Positions 43,812 to 53,479 of a stretch of DNA of 64,000 nucleotides are shown piece after piece (the stretch's first letter is position 1; each line of letters starts with the position of its first letter). The position numbers and the translations under genes are program-made. This stretch comes from JACVRX01 sp963831385 (lineage in GTDB: Bacteria; Actinomycetota; Actinomycetes; Jiangellales; Jiangellaceae). Under the pieces are notes generated by a model. That model did not search any database. It saw only the letters and a list, made by a program, of their open reading frames with translations, and had not been told where the DNA came from. The DNA is taken from positions 62,001 through 126,000 of the forward strand of contig CAWHPW010000015.1 of the NCBI GenBank assembly GCA_963831385.1. Reading direction: 5' to 3'.

Positions 43812-44708
43812 TCAGCCGAAGCGGCCGGAGATGTAGTCCTCGGTACGGGGATCGTCGGGGTTGGTGAAGACCTTGCTGGTGCGGTCGTACTCGACCAACT
43901 GCCCGTACCGATGACCCTTGTCGTCGACGTTGGCCGTGAAGAAGGCCGTTCGGTCGGAGACGCGGGCGGCCTGCTGCATGTTGTGCGTGACGATGATGAT
44001 CGTGAATTCCCTGACCAGGTCCTGCATGAGGTCCTCGATCTTCGACGTCGCGATCGGGTCGAGCGCGGAGCACGGCTCGTCCATCAGGATGACCTCCGGC
44101 TTGGTTGCGATCGCGCGGGCGATGCACAGCCGCTGCTGCTGACCGCCGGACAGCGACAGGCCGTTCTGGTCCAGCTTGTCCTTGACCTCGTCCCAGATGG
44201 CCGCCCCAGTAAGCGCCTGCTCGACCCGCTCGGCCATCGCCTTCTTGTTCAGCTTCTCGCCGACGACCGTGGGACCGTACGCGACGTTGTCGAAGATCGA
44301 TTTCGGGAACGGGTTCGGCTTCTGGAATACCATCCCGACCCGGCGACGTACCTCGATCGGGTCGACGTCCTTGGCGTAGAGGTCTTGGCCGTGGAAAAGC
44401 ACCTTGCCTTCGACTCGAGCCGACGGGATCAGGTCGTTCATCCGGTCGAAGCAGCGGATCACTGTCGACTTGCCGCATCCCGACGGCCCGATCAGCGCGG
44501 TGATCTCATTGCGACCGATGAGCATGTCGACTCCACGGACTGCGTGGAAGTCGCCGTAGTAGATGTCCAGCTTCTCGACAGCGATCAGCGGATCGAGCGG
44601 CTTGTGCTCGCGGCCGCCGTGTTCGAAGTGCTCCGGACGTGGCGGGGCGACGACTGTGTCGCCAGTCGGCTGATCGGACTGAGCCGGCAAAGTTCCTTGT
44701 TCGGTCAT
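43812..44708 (-). CDS. pstB: Phosphate ABC transporter ATPase
   Basis: A 298-aa ATPase of the high-affinity phosphate importer. Walker A is LIGPSGCGKST, the signature LSLSGGQQQRLCIARA, Walker B VILMDEPCSALDP, and the switch His is in VTHNMQQAARVS. The N-terminal 40 residues before LDIYYGDFHAVRGVD are an actinobacterial extension. ATG 44708 is chosen; ATG 44738, directly after the pstA stop, would add ten residues. Last gene of pstSCAB; no phoU follows. Confidence 0.95.
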   Translation of the reverse strand: MTEQGTLPAQSDQPTGDTVVAPPRPEHFEHGGREHKPLDPLIAVEKLDIYYGDFHAVRGVDMLIGRNEITALIGPSGCGKSTVIRCFDRMNDLIPSARVEGKVLFHGQDLYAKDVDPIEVRRRVGMVFQKPNPFPKSIFDNVAYGPTVVGEKLNKKAMAERVEQALTGAAIWDEVKDKLDQNGLSLSGGQQQRLCIARAIATKPEVILMDEPCSALDPIATSKIEDLMQDLVREFTIIIVTHNMQQAARVSDRTAFFTANVDDKGHRYGQLVEYDRTSKVFTNPDDPRTEDYISGRFG

Positions 44709-44740
44709 GTCGTCTCTCGCCTCGTCTTCGGTCACCATGG

Positions 44741-45661
44741 TCACCAGCGCCGCTGGTACTTGTTGCGGATGTAGATCGCCACCGAATTCATCAGCAGCAG
44801 GATCAACAGCAGCACGACGATCAGTGCGCTGGACAGGACAATGAACTCTTCCTGCGGTCTGCTCGCGTAGCTGTAGATCTGGATCGGCAGCGCGGTGAAA
44901 CGGTCGAACATGCTGGCCGGGTTGAAGGTCAGGAAGCCGGCGACTCCGATGACAATGAGCGGCGCCGCCTCGCCGATCGCCCGGGACAGCGCCAGGATCG
45001 AACCGGTGGCGATGCCGGGGATGCTGTTGGGCAGGACGGTCTTCCAAATGGTCTGCCACCGGGTGGCGCCCAGCGCGAGTGACCCGTCACGCATTGAGTC
45101 GGGCACCGCGCGGATGGCCTCCCGGCTGGAGATGATGATCACCGGCAGGATCAGCAGCGCGAGGATGATCGCGCCGGCAATCAGCACCGGACCGAGCGAG
45201 AGCGGACCCCGCACGATCAAGCCGAGCCCGAGGATTCCGTAGACCACGCTCGGCACGGCCGCGAGGTTCTGGATGTTGAGCTCGATCAGCCGGTTGTACC
45301 ACCTCTCCTTGTCGGCGTACTCCTCCAGATAGACCGCCGCGAGCACACCTATGGGCAGTGCGATCAGCGCGGTCCCGGCCATCAGCCAGAGCGTGCCGAG
45401 GATCGCCGCCTGCGCACCCGCGGTTGCCGGCCGGAGCTGGGAAGCCTGGTTGCCGAACAGGGCGCCATCCAGTCTGGGCCAGCCCTCGATCAGCACGTAC
45501 GCGAGCAATACCACCAGGAAGATCACGCCGATCGCCAGGCAGGCCACCAGCAACCCGCGGAATGCCCTCTCCTTTGGAGAGCGGTCGTGTCCGGGGCCGG
45601 TGAAGACCGGCTTCTGGTCGGGGCCTGCCGGGCCGTAGTGGATGAGATCTGTGGCCGTCAC
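44741..45661 (-). CDS. pstA: Phosphate ABC transporter permease
   Basis: A 306-aa permease with six helices; the ATPase-contact loop is AVPDSMRDGSLALGATRWQTIWKTVLP. The start GTG 45661 overlaps the pstC stop by 4 bases (GTGA). A conserved feature of PstA, VYLEEYADKERWYNRLIELNIQNLAAVPSVVYGILGLG (partly quoted), lies in the middle. It forms the channel with PstC. Confidence 0.94.
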   Translation of the reverse strand: MTATDLIHYGPAGPDQKPVFTGPGHDRSPKERAFRGLLVACLAIGVIFLVVLLAYVLIEGWPRLDGALFGNQASQLRPATAGAQAAILGTLWLMAGTALIALPIGVLAAVYLEEYADKERWYNRLIELNIQNLAAVPSVVYGILGLGLIVRGPLSLGPVLIAGAIILALLILPVIIISSREAIRAVPDSMRDGSLALGATRWQTIWKTVLPNSIPGIATGSILALSRAIGEAAPLIVIGVAGFLTFNPASMFDRFTALPIQIYSYASRPQEEFIVLSSALIVVLLLILLLMNSVAIYIRNKYQRRW

Positions 45662-46599
45662 TCGTACTCCTCCCGGTACTTTCGGACCAGGCGGATGCTG
45701 ATGAAGTTCATCACGACGGTGATCACGAACAGCAGCGCGGCCACGGCGAACAGTGACTCGTAGCCGATCGATCCAGTGGGCTGGTCTCCGGAGGCAGCCT
45801 GGGCAATGAACGCCGTCATCGTCTGCGCCGGCTCGAGGGGGTTCAGCGTGAGGTTCGGGGTGCTGCCGGCGGCAAGCACCACGATCATTGTCTCGCCCAC
45901 CGCTCGGCTGATGCCCAGCACGAAGGCCGCGACGATCCCGGAGATCGCGGCGGGGACGACGACCTTCGTGGCTACTTGCATCTTCGTGCTGCCCAGGCCG
46001 TAGGCGCCGTCCCGTAGTGATTGAGGCACGGCAGTCATCGCATCTTCGGAGAGTGACGCAACCGTCGGGACAATCATGATGCCCATGACCAGACCGGCGC
46101 TCAGCATGCTGAATGTTCCGACCTCGATGATGCGCTGGAGGATCTGCGGGGTGACGAAGGCCAGCGCGAAGAAGCCATAGACAACCGTCGGTATTCCGGC
46201 GAGCACCTCCAGGATCGGCTTGAGCACTTTGCGAGCGCGCGGAGATGCATACTCGGCTAGATAGATCGCCGCGCCGAGACCGATCGGGATGGCCACCAGC
46301 AAGGCGATCACAGTGGTCGTCAGCGTCGCAGTTACCAGCGGGAGAACGCCGAACTCGCGCTGTGCCTCGGCGAACAGGACCGTCCACTCGGTTCCAGTGA
46401 GAAACTCCCAGACCGAAACTGCCGGCTCCTGGAAGAAATCGATCGTCGGCCCCAGAATCGCGATGACGATCCCGATCGTGGTCAGGACCGAGATCAGAGC
46501 GGCCAGGAACAGCACGGCTTCGATCACGCGCTCGCCGAGGCGCGGCTGCGACCGGCGCAGGGAGACCCCCGCGCCGGTCGTGTTCGTCGTCGTGCTCAC
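45658..46599 (-). CDS. pstC: Phosphate ABC transporter permease
   Basis: A 313-aa permease starting at GTG 46599, eight bases after the pstS stop. Six helices; contact loop AVPQSLRDGAYGLGSTKMQVATKVVVP. The VLKPILEVLAGIPTVVYGFFAL stretch is typical of PstC. An in-frame upstream start would lie inside pstS and is rejected. Confidence 0.94.
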   Translation of the reverse strand: MSTTTNTTGAGVSLRRSQPRLGERVIEAVLFLAALISVLTTIGIVIAILGPTIDFFQEPAVSVWEFLTGTEWTVLFAEAQREFGVLPLVTATLTTTVIALLVAIPIGLGAAIYLAEYASPRARKVLKPILEVLAGIPTVVYGFFALAFVTPQILQRIIEVGTFSMLSAGLVMGIMIVPTVASLSEDAMTAVPQSLRDGAYGLGSTKMQVATKVVVPAAISGIVAAFVLGISRAVGETMIVVLAAGSTPNLTLNPLEPAQTMTAFIAQAASGDQPTGSIGYESLFAVAALLFVITVVMNFISIRLVRKYREEYE

Positions 46600-46606
46600 C
46601 AGCTGC

Positions 46607-47590
46607 TCAGCCGGCCAGCGCGTCAAACTGCTCTTGCAGCGCGGTCTTCTGCTCGTTGTTGAGTCCGATGAAGCCTGCCGCCTCGGTGATCTCGTCGACG
46701 TTCTCGACATAGAAGCTGACGAACGCCTCGACCTCGGGCCGCTCCAGCGCCTCCGCCGATGGGTAGATGAACAACTGCCGGCCCAGCGGCGCATACGAGC
46801 CGTCTTGGACGGTCTCCGGGCTCGGCGCAACGCAGCCGCTCCCGCTGTCGACCTCGAGCGCCTTCAGGGTGTCCGAGTTCTGCTCGTAGTAGGTGTAGCC
46901 GAGGTAGCCCATGCCGCCGGGGGACCCGGAGACGGCCTGGATGATCACGTTGTCGTCCTCGGAGGCCTGGTAGTCGGTCCGGGACGCACCTTCTTCGCCG
47001 TTGATCACGTCGGTGAAGTAGTCGAACGTGCCCGAGTCGGTGCCCGGTCCGGCGAGGACCAATGCCTCGTCCGGGAAGGAGGGGTCGACCTGGTTCCAGT
47101 TCGCCACCGTGGAGTCCGGCGCCCAGATCGCGTTCAGCTGCTCAACGGTCAGGCAGGTGGCCCAGTCGTTGTCGATGTTGACGATCACCGTCAGGGCGTC
47201 ATTGGCGATGGAGAATTCGTCCTGGGTGACTCCGTTTTGCTCGCAAGCCGCGACCTCGTCCTCCTCGATCTGCCGGGAGGCGTTGGAGATGTCGGTCTCA
47301 CCAGCGCAGAACTTCTCGAACCCGCCACCGGTGCCCGACTGACCAACCGAGACCTGGACCTCTGGATTCTGTTCCTGGAAGAGTTCGGCCGCCGCACTCG
47401 TCAACGGGAACACCGTGCTCGAACCATCGATGACGACCTCGCCGGACAGGGCGGCCTCTGCGCTCTCACCGTCACCTTCAGCCGTCGTATTTTCTGGGTC
47501 GTTGCCGCTGCCGCAGGCAACCAGCACGAGAGCGGTCGCGCTCGCAACCGCAATTGGCGCCCAGCGCCGACTCGTGAGACTGATCTTCAC
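46607..47590 (-). CDS. pstS: Phosphate-binding lipoprotein
   Basis: A 327-aa lipid-anchored phosphate receptor. The signal peptide ends in LVAC with Cys26. Phosphate-binding loops are recognisable: IDGSSTVFPLT, GQSGTGGGFEKFC and PGTDSGTFDYF. GTG 47590 is preferred, with AAAGGAC upstream. A PHO box (47676-47697) lies about 86 bases upstream, so phosphate starvation through a PhoP-type regulator should induce the operon. Confidence 0.94.
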   Translation of the reverse strand: MKISLTSRRWAPIAVASATALVLVACGSGNDPENTTAEGDGESAEAALSGEVVIDGSSTVFPLTSAAAELFQEQNPEVQVSVGQSGTGGGFEKFCAGETDISNASRQIEEDEVAACEQNGVTQDEFSIANDALTVIVNIDNDWATCLTVEQLNAIWAPDSTVANWNQVDPSFPDEALVLAGPGTDSGTFDYFTDVINGEEGASRTDYQASEDDNVIIQAVSGSPGGMGYLGYTYYEQNSDTLKALEVDSGSGCVAPSPETVQDGSYAPLGRQLFIYPSAEALERPEVEAFVSFYVENVDEITEAAGFIGLNNEQKTALQEQFDALAG

Positions 47591-47675
47591 GTGGGTCGTC
47601 CTTTCGTGGAGCGTTCTCGTCGCAACGCAGCTGACACGCCGAAAGCTAGGCAGGACAGATGACGCGGTGGCCCGC

Positions 47676-47697
47676 GGTGAGTGAACGAGAAATGAAC
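47676..47697 (-). promoter_or_regulatory. PHO box upstream of pstS
   Basis: On the minus strand two 11-base direct repeats follow each other, GTTCATTTCTC and GTTCACTCACC. They match the Streptomyces PhoP repeat unit (GTTCA followed by pyrimidines). Position and orientation fit activation of pstSCAB. Confidence 0.82.
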
Positions 47698-47767
47698 GCA
47701 AGCCGCCGAAATCCACTCAGCTACCGAACGCAGGGGTAGCCGTTACGTGAACTCAGGGCACCCCTTG

Positions 47768-47857
47768 GGAATGACCACGTTCACCACCCCTGTGGGTACA
47801 TCACCAGGCCTACAAGCCTGGTGATGTACGGGTAGGCATGGTGAACGTGGTCATTCC
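47768..47857. repeat. 90-nt nested double hairpin, family E copy 1
   Basis: Outer arms of 19 bp (GGAATGACCACGTTCACCA and its exact complement) enclose an inner perfect 14-bp stem (GTACATCACCAGGC with its complement) around a 6-base loop. The right arm runs into the DUF2332 gene and supplies its TGA stop codon (47851-47853). A second copy of the same length lies at 58225-58314 (79 of 90 bases identical, outer arms fully conserved). Confidence 0.92.
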
Positions 47858-48819
47858 GGGACGGTGGTGGCCGGCTTCAGCCACTGCAGAGCCTGGCCAT
47901 GGGGTGCGGCGAGAGCGAGGGGATTGCCGTCCAGGGCAAGGACGAATCTGGCCGGAGCGCCGACCGGCAGACCAACCTGCGTGACCAGTCTCGGCACCAC
48001 CTCGGGGGCCTCGTTCGAGATCCAGTGACCAGGTAAGGAATCGACGAGATCGACGAAGGCCGTTCGGTCCTGCGGTGACAGGTATGTAAGCACCGCGCTG
48101 TGGAAGACGACCAGAGTGGCGTCCTTCGGTGCCTCAGCGGCCAGCTCGGGAAGCTCGGCGAGCAGGTCACCCCGTCGGATCGTCGGCGGGTCTGCGCGGA
48201 CGATGGCGGCAGCAGCCCACAGCCGGACGACCCGGTCGGGTTGACCGGGCCAGACCAGTGCCTCGAGCCAACGCAGGTCGTCCTCGTCGGCCACGTCGAG
48301 GGGGTTGAGGTCGATGCCCGCCCGCCAGACCACCTCGGGAACGTCGGACGGAATGGGAACGTCGCCGCCGACTTCGCAGTCCAGCCGCACTGGGCTGTCG
48401 GGCCGGCCGATGCTGTGACCGTCGAATAGGTATTGGTACGCATCGGGGTACAGACAGAGGCCGGCAGAGGCCCCGACCTCCAGCAAGGCCAAGGGTTGTG
48501 GCAAGCCGGCCAAGACCGGCAGCAGAGTCGCGCAGCGAGCGGGCTCATTGGTCTGAGTGCTGCGCTCGCGCATGGTGGCGACAAGATCGGCCCACCGACT
48601 CAGAGCCCAGTCACGGAAGGCAGCCGGCGCCTCGACCGGGCCGCCGAGATACTGAGTAGCAGCGAAGAGCAGATTGGGCTGGCGCTTCGGTTTGGGCATG
48701 CGGTTCAACCGGCCGAGCAGCTCGCGGTCCTCGGCGACGGCGAGAGCCAGTTGTTCATACGTGGGGGACTCGTCCCGCGTATCGCGTGCGAACTCCCGAT
48801 ACCACTGGGCGGTGTCCAT
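47851..48819 (-). CDS. DUF2332 protein
   Basis: A 322-aa protein of the actinobacterial DUF2332 family. Signature parts: WYREFARDTRDESPTYEQLALAV at the start, LLEVGASAGLCLYPDAYQY (methyltransferase-like glycine loop) and ATLVVFHSAVLTYLSPQDR. The glycine loop suggests a SAM-methyltransferase-like fold, but activity is not established. Its stop codon lies within the repeat element at 47768-47857. It is the gene downstream of mutT1 by 3 bases and may belong to the ppk1 transcript. Confidence 0.88.
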   Translation of the reverse strand: MDTAQWYREFARDTRDESPTYEQLALAVAEDRELLGRLNRMPKPKRQPNLLFAATQYLGGPVEAPAAFRDWALSRWADLVATMRERSTQTNEPARCATLLPVLAGLPQPLALLEVGASAGLCLYPDAYQYLFDGHSIGRPDSPVRLDCEVGGDVPIPSDVPEVVWRAGIDLNPLDVADEDDLRWLEALVWPGQPDRVVRLWAAAAIVRADPPTIRRGDLLAELPELAAEAPKDATLVVFHSAVLTYLSPQDRTAFVDLVDSLPGHWISNEAPEVVPRLVTQVGLPVGAPARFVLALDGNPLALAAPHGQALQWLKPATTVPE

Positions 48820-48822
48820 GGG

Positions 48823-49746
48823 CTAGGAGCTGGCCAGCCCGCCGATGTCGAACCGCTCGACGGCCACCGGCACGCTGCCGCGGTGGTGGAAGACCACGAA
48901 GTCGCCGACGTCAAGTGGCTCCTTCGGCGCCAATTCGGGCGCCTGCTCTGCCGCCGCCTGGATCACTTCGGGAAGCACCGGACGGTGTGAGCAGACGACG
49001 GTTCGAGCGCCATCGGCGAGCAGAGCTCGGGTCAACTTCTCCGCGCCCAACGGATGCTCGATGTATCGCTCCTCGGACAGCACCGGCTGAAGCTCCACCG
49101 GCATACCGATGGCGTCAGCGAAGGGCTGCACGCTGTCGACACATCGCACCGCGTCGCTGGACACCATCCGGGTGAGCCCGAGCGCGGTGAACGGCGGAAC
49201 CAGGGCTCGCGCGTCTGCGATGCCCTGCTTGGTCAGCGGCCGCAACTCGTCGGGCTCGTCCCACGACGAGCGCTCGAGCGCCTCCGTGTGCCGAAGTACG
49301 ACGAACGGCACCGTGCGGATCTCGCCATCGAGCAGCGCGGCGACGATGTCGGCATCACGGGGATGGCTGAGCCGGTGGACTGCCTCGGCCGCCGGCAAGA
49401 ATGCGATCTCGTCGATCTCCTTCGTGCCGGGCCACTCAGGCGCATCGTCATCGGCCCGGGCCGCCCAATAGTGCACTCGTTTGGGCCGGCCGTTGGCTTC
49501 GTAGTGCTGTGTCGGCAGCGGGCGGCCCAGCATGACCCGCTGGCCGGTTTCCTCTTCGACCTCACGCACCGCACAGGTCAGCAGGTGCTCTCCACGATCC
49601 AGCTTTCCTTTGGGGAGCGACCAGTCGTCGTAGCGGGGACGGTGAACCAGGCAGATCTCGACTCCACCCTCGTGTGCTGGATCTGGTCGCCACACGACGG
49701 CACCCGCCGCGACGACGACGCCGTCGGGGGCCTCGGGACGGCTCAC
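48823..49746 (-). CDS. mutT1: MutT1-like Nudix hydrolase fused to histidine phosphatase
   Basis: A 307-aa two-domain enzyme. The N-terminal Nudix domain has the full Nudix box GKLDRGEHLLTCAVREVEEETG (quoted to the key residues G, E, REVEEETG). From about residue 150 a histidine-phosphatase domain follows (VVLRHTEALERSSW with the catalytic RH, and SHRPVLP with the second His). In mycobacteria MutT1 of this layout degrades 8-oxo-dGTP and diadenosine polyphosphates. GTG 49746 overlaps the CHAD gene stop by 4 bases. Confidence 0.92.
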   Translation of the reverse strand: MSRPEAPDGVVVAAGAVVWRPDPAHEGGVEICLVHRPRYDDWSLPKGKLDRGEHLLTCAVREVEEETGQRVMLGRPLPTQHYEANGRPKRVHYWAARADDDAPEWPGTKEIDEIAFLPAAEAVHRLSHPRDADIVAALLDGEIRTVPFVVLRHTEALERSSWDEPDELRPLTKQGIADARALVPPFTALGLTRMVSSDAVRCVDSVQPFADAIGMPVELQPVLSEERYIEHPLGAEKLTRALLADGARTVVCSHRPVLPEVIQAAAEQAPELAPKEPLDVGDFVVFHHRGSVPVAVERFDIGGLASS

Positions 49747-51314
49747 GGTGCCAACCACCGCCGCCACTTTGGTCGGCTGACCTTGGGCCAGAGCTGGGCG
49801 AACTCGCGGCGGGTCGCCGTGACTCGCTCCCGCTCTGCCGCGAACAGCACCCCGAAGGTGAAACTGGCTGGCGCGTCGGCGTTCGCCGCCATCGCCTGGA
49901 TCGCGGCTCCGGCATCGGCGGCATCCTGGTGCTCACCGAGGATTTCTGTCACGCGCTCCATCTGCTCCGCGAACGCCTTTGCCTCCTTTCCGAGGACGGG
50001 CGCGACCGCTTCGCCGGCATATCGAGCTCTCTTTGCGGCGATGCGGGCTTGGTGCCACTCGTCGTCGGGCGCACCACCCGGCAGCGCCGACTCATCGTCG
50101 AGAACAGCCTCCGCCCTCTTCGCCAGTCGCTTCCACGCCTTGCGCACCAGTGGTGGGAGCGCTTCGCCAGCCGGCATCGTCGCTGCCTCGGTGGCCGGTG
50201 GCTTCGCGGCAGCAGCGACCAGGCGTTCATGAAGGTCGATGTAGCGATCCGACGAGAGCAGCACCGACACCCTGGCTCGGGCCTCCATCCGCTGCTCGAG
50301 AGTATGGCCGAGCACGGTCGTGGCAGGGTCCTCGGGCACGGCGTCATCCGGCAATCCGGCCATCCGTTCCTCCAGCCGGGCAATCAGCACATCCAGCTCC
50401 CGCAGCTCACCGAGCCCCTTGGCGGCCCATCGCAGTTCGTCACGCAGTTCGTCGGCCCACTCGCGGTCGAGCAACGGCCGGAACACCCGCAGTCCGCTGC
50501 GCAGCCGCCGGGCAGCCACACGCATCTTGTGCACTGCGTCCCAGGGGCCTTCCGGGTCGCGCCGGTAGACCAGATCGGCCGCCCGGAAGGCGCGGGTGTG
50601 CAGAGCGATGAAGGCCTGAACAGCGGCGCTCGCCGGGTCGTCGGATCCGACGTCCGCTGGTTCCGGAACCTCGGGAGTGGCCGCCGCCTGGGCGCCGAGC
50701 GCGCGAACCGGCTTCGAGACGAACTCGCCGCTGACAGCCCCGGACTCGTTGAGTTGCGTGACGACGTGCTCGACGAGCTCTGCTGGTGCTTCATCCGACA
50801 GCTCGAGCTCGAGCTCCCGAAACTGCGCGGACGCCTTGCCGGAGCCGTCGATGGCCCGGACAGTGTCGTCGGTCAGCTCGGCGACCTGCCGCCCGTCGTT
50901 GTCGAGCACATGGCGGACGTGCCGGGTCGTGCGCAGTGTCACCACTGGGTGTACCGGACTATGGCGAACGACGGAACGAACGAGGTCGAGTAGCTCCATC
51001 GGAGGTGCCTGCGGCCCTGCGGCATCGAGGGGCAGCCGCAGCTCGTCGCGAACCTCTGCTGCTGCTTCCGGCACTGTGAGCTTGAGATGCCAGCCTTCGT
51101 CGGGCCCACCGATGCGGCGGCGAAGGTTCATTCCCTCGCGAATGAGTCGCAGGTCTGGCGTGTCGTAGTACGCGGTCTCGAGCTCGACGACGCCGCGGTC
51201 TTCAACTGCGGATACCAGGTCCGCCTGGGTCAGGTCCGGGACCCGGTAGAGGCCGTGGACGCGGAACTTGTGCTCGACCTCGCGGACCGTCGGCACCGGT
51301 TCCGCGGGGCTCAC
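49743..51314 (-). CDS. CYTH and CHAD domain protein (polyphosphate-associated)
   Basis: A 523-aa protein. The CYTH domain starts with the diagnostic EVEHKF (ExExK-type) and occupies about 1-195; CYTH proteins act on triphosphates or inorganic polyphosphate. The CHAD domain (about 225-523) is helical and rich in conserved His/Arg/Lys, e.g. WDAVHKMRVAARRLRSGLRVF; CHAD binds polyphosphate. It overlaps ppk1 and mutT1 by 4 bases on either side, which supports a role in polyphosphate handling. Confidence 0.93.
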   Translation of the reverse strand: MSPAEPVPTVREVEHKFRVHGLYRVPDLTQADLVSAVEDRGVVELETAYYDTPDLRLIREGMNLRRRIGGPDEGWHLKLTVPEAAAEVRDELRLPLDAAGPQAPPMELLDLVRSVVRHSPVHPVVTLRTTRHVRHVLDNDGRQVAELTDDTVRAIDGSGKASAQFRELELELSDEAPAELVEHVVTQLNESGAVSGEFVSKPVRALGAQAAATPEVPEPADVGSDDPASAAVQAFIALHTRAFRAADLVYRRDPEGPWDAVHKMRVAARRLRSGLRVFRPLLDREWADELRDELRWAAKGLGELRELDVLIARLEERMAGLPDDAVPEDPATTVLGHTLEQRMEARARVSVLLSSDRYIDLHERLVAAAAKPPATEAATMPAGEALPPLVRKAWKRLAKRAEAVLDDESALPGGAPDDEWHQARIAAKRARYAGEAVAPVLGKEAKAFAEQMERVTEILGEHQDAADAGAAIQAMAANADAPASFTFGVLFAAERERVTATRREFAQLWPKVSRPKWRRWLAP

Positions 51315-53404
51315 GCCGCGGCCCTACGCCGGCTCTTCTGCTCGATCTGGATCTCCTGCAGGTCGGCCAGCGGCCGACCTGCGTCGTCCTTGTGGACTCG
51401 GACCCATGTGCTGTCGGGTTGAAGGTGCCAGGATGCGACCTGATCGTCGAAGGCGAGGTCGAAGAAGGCGCGGAGCTCCGTTTCGTGGGCTGGGCTGCCG
51501 AGGCGGACCATCGTTTCGACCCGCCGGTCGAGGTTGCGGTGCATCAGGTCTGCCGAGCCGATCCAGTACTCGGGGTCGTCGTCGTTCTGGAAGGCAAGGA
51601 TGCGCGAATGCTCCAGGAAGCGGCCAAGCGTGCTGCGCACCCGGATGTTCTCCGACAACTTCGGAACCCCCGGGCGAAGGCAGCAGATGCCGCGGATCCA
51701 CAGGTCGACCGGAACTCCGGCGATAGACGCGTCATAGAGCGCGTCGATGATGCCCTCGTCGACCAAGCTGTTCATCTTGAAGCGGATCGCGGCCGGCCGG
51801 CCGGCCTGATGGTTCTCGATCTCACCATGTATGCGCTCGACGATGCCGCTGCGGAGCGCATGTGGCGCGACCAGGAGGCGTTCGTACTCGGAGTCGATGG
51901 AATAGCCCGACAGCGAGTTGAACAGGTGGTTGACGTCCTCGGCGACTACGGGGTCGGCCGTGAGCAGGCCGAGGTCCTCGTAGAGCCGGGCCGTCTTGGG
52001 ATGGTAGTTGCCCGTGCCGAAGTGGCTGTAGCGGCGGATGCCGCCACCGTGGTCAGCTTCGTCGCGCACGACCAGGCAGAGCTTGCAGTGCGTCTTCAGT
52101 CCGACCATGCCGTAGACCACGTGCACGCCCGCCTGCTCGAGTTTGCGTGCCCAGGTGATGTTGGCCTGCTCGTCGAAGCGGGCCTTGATCTCGACCAGCG
52201 CGAGGACCTGCTTGCCGGCCTCGGCGGCGTCGATCAGGGCGTCGACGATAGGGGAGTCGCCACTGGTCCGGTAGAGGGTCTGCTTGATCCCGAGAACCCG
52301 CTGGTCGGCCGCAGCCTGCTCGATGAACCGCTGCACGCTCGTCGAGAACGAGTCGTACGGGTGGTGCACCAGGATGTCTCCGGTCCGGATCGCGGCGAAC
52401 ATGTCCGCCGGCGATGCGGATTCAACGTCCGGCAGGTCCCGGTGGGTGGCCGGCAGGAACGGACGGTATTTGTGCTCGGTGCGGTCGAGGTCGGCGATCC
52501 GGAACAGGCCGGTCAGGTCCAGCGGTCCGGGCAGGTGCAGTACTTCGTTGGTGGCCACCCCGAGCTCACGTTGCAGCAGGTCGAGCACGTGTGGGTCGAC
52601 GGTTTCCTCGACCTCGAGTCGAACAGCCGGCCCGAACCGCCGCCGCATGAGTTCGCGTTCCATGGCGGTGAGCAGGTTCTCGGCGTCATCCTCTTCGACC
52701 TCGACGTCCTCATTGCGAGTGACCCGGAAGCTGTGGTGCTGCAGCACTTCCATGCCGGGGAAGAGCTGGGACAGATGCGCGGCGATGACGTCCTCGAGCG
52801 GGACGAACCGCTGCTCGGCGACTGGCAAGAACCGCGGAAAGTTCGGCGGGACCTTGACCCGGGCGAAGTGCTCGGTGGCCGTGCGGGGGTTGCGGAGGAC
52901 AACGGCCAGATTGAGGGAGAGCCCGGAGATGTACGGAAATGGATGGGCCGGGTCGACGGCCAGGGGAGTCAACACCGGGAAGATCCGCTCGCCGAACAGC
53001 TCCCGCAGCCGGCTGTGTTCGGCGTCGTCGAGGTCGTCCCACCGGGTGACCTCGATACCTTCCTTCACCAGCGCCGGCAGCACGTCGTCGTGGAAACAGC
53101 TGGCCTGTCGGGACATCAGCTCGCGGGTCAGGGTAAGAGTGCCTTGGTGCACTTCCCGGGGAAGCAGGCCGCTCGCGGCGCGGACGGCGACACCGGCCGC
53201 GATGCGCCGTTTGAGACCGGCCACTCGGACCATGAAGAACTCGTCGAGATTGCTGGAGAAGATGGCCAGGAACTTGGCCCGCTCCAGCAGCGGCACATCC
53301 GGGTCCTCGGCCAGTTCGAGAACGCGGGTGTTGAAGGCCAGCCAGGAGAACTCGCGGTCGAGGTACCTCTCCTCCGTCCGCACCGCCTCCGCCGCCGCCG
53401 CCAT
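51311..53404 (-). CDS. ppk: Polyphosphate kinase 1
   Basis: A 697-aa PPK1, which builds polyphosphate from ATP. The N domain starts with YLDREFSWLAFNTRVLE. The phospho-accepting His is about residue 439 in GLKTHCKLCLV; the second conserved His is in RRYSHFGTGNYHPKTARLY, and the C-terminal motif GSADLMHRNLDRRVE is intact. Length fits. First gene of ppk1-CHAD-mutT1. I saw no PHO box in the 75 bases between it and mshD. Confidence 0.95.
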   Translation of the reverse strand: MAAAAEAVRTEERYLDREFSWLAFNTRVLELAEDPDVPLLERAKFLAIFSSNLDEFFMVRVAGLKRRIAAGVAVRAASGLLPREVHQGTLTLTRELMSRQASCFHDDVLPALVKEGIEVTRWDDLDDAEHSRLRELFGERIFPVLTPLAVDPAHPFPYISGLSLNLAVVLRNPRTATEHFARVKVPPNFPRFLPVAEQRFVPLEDVIAAHLSQLFPGMEVLQHHSFRVTRNEDVEVEEDDAENLLTAMERELMRRRFGPAVRLEVEETVDPHVLDLLQRELGVATNEVLHLPGPLDLTGLFRIADLDRTEHKYRPFLPATHRDLPDVESASPADMFAAIRTGDILVHHPYDSFSTSVQRFIEQAAADQRVLGIKQTLYRTSGDSPIVDALIDAAEAGKQVLALVEIKARFDEQANITWARKLEQAGVHVVYGMVGLKTHCKLCLVVRDEADHGGGIRRYSHFGTGNYHPKTARLYEDLGLLTADPVVAEDVNHLFNSLSGYSIDSEYERLLVAPHALRSGIVERIHGEIENHQAGRPAAIRFKMNSLVDEGIIDALYDASIAGVPVDLWIRGICCLRPGVPKLSENIRVRSTLGRFLEHSRILAFQNDDDPEYWIGSADLMHRNLDRRVETMVRLGSPAHETELRAFFDLAFDDQVASWHLQPDSTWVRVHKDDAGRPLADLQEIQIEQKSRRRAAA

Positions 53405-53479
53405 GCTTCACATGCTGACACGTCGAGGTGAACTGGCGATAGACGCCGGCTGGCTGAACCAGCCGAAGAGGGCGAGCAA

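Noticed and set aside
43811..47716. Possible phoU after pstB
   Set aside because: No phoU-like gene follows pstB; the only PhoU-like protein is the DUF47 gene at 40022.
51392..53431. Very long open frame on the plus strand opposite ppk1
   Set aside because: It mirrors the strong ppk1 coding frame; no domain is recognisable, and long antisense frames are expected at this GC content.
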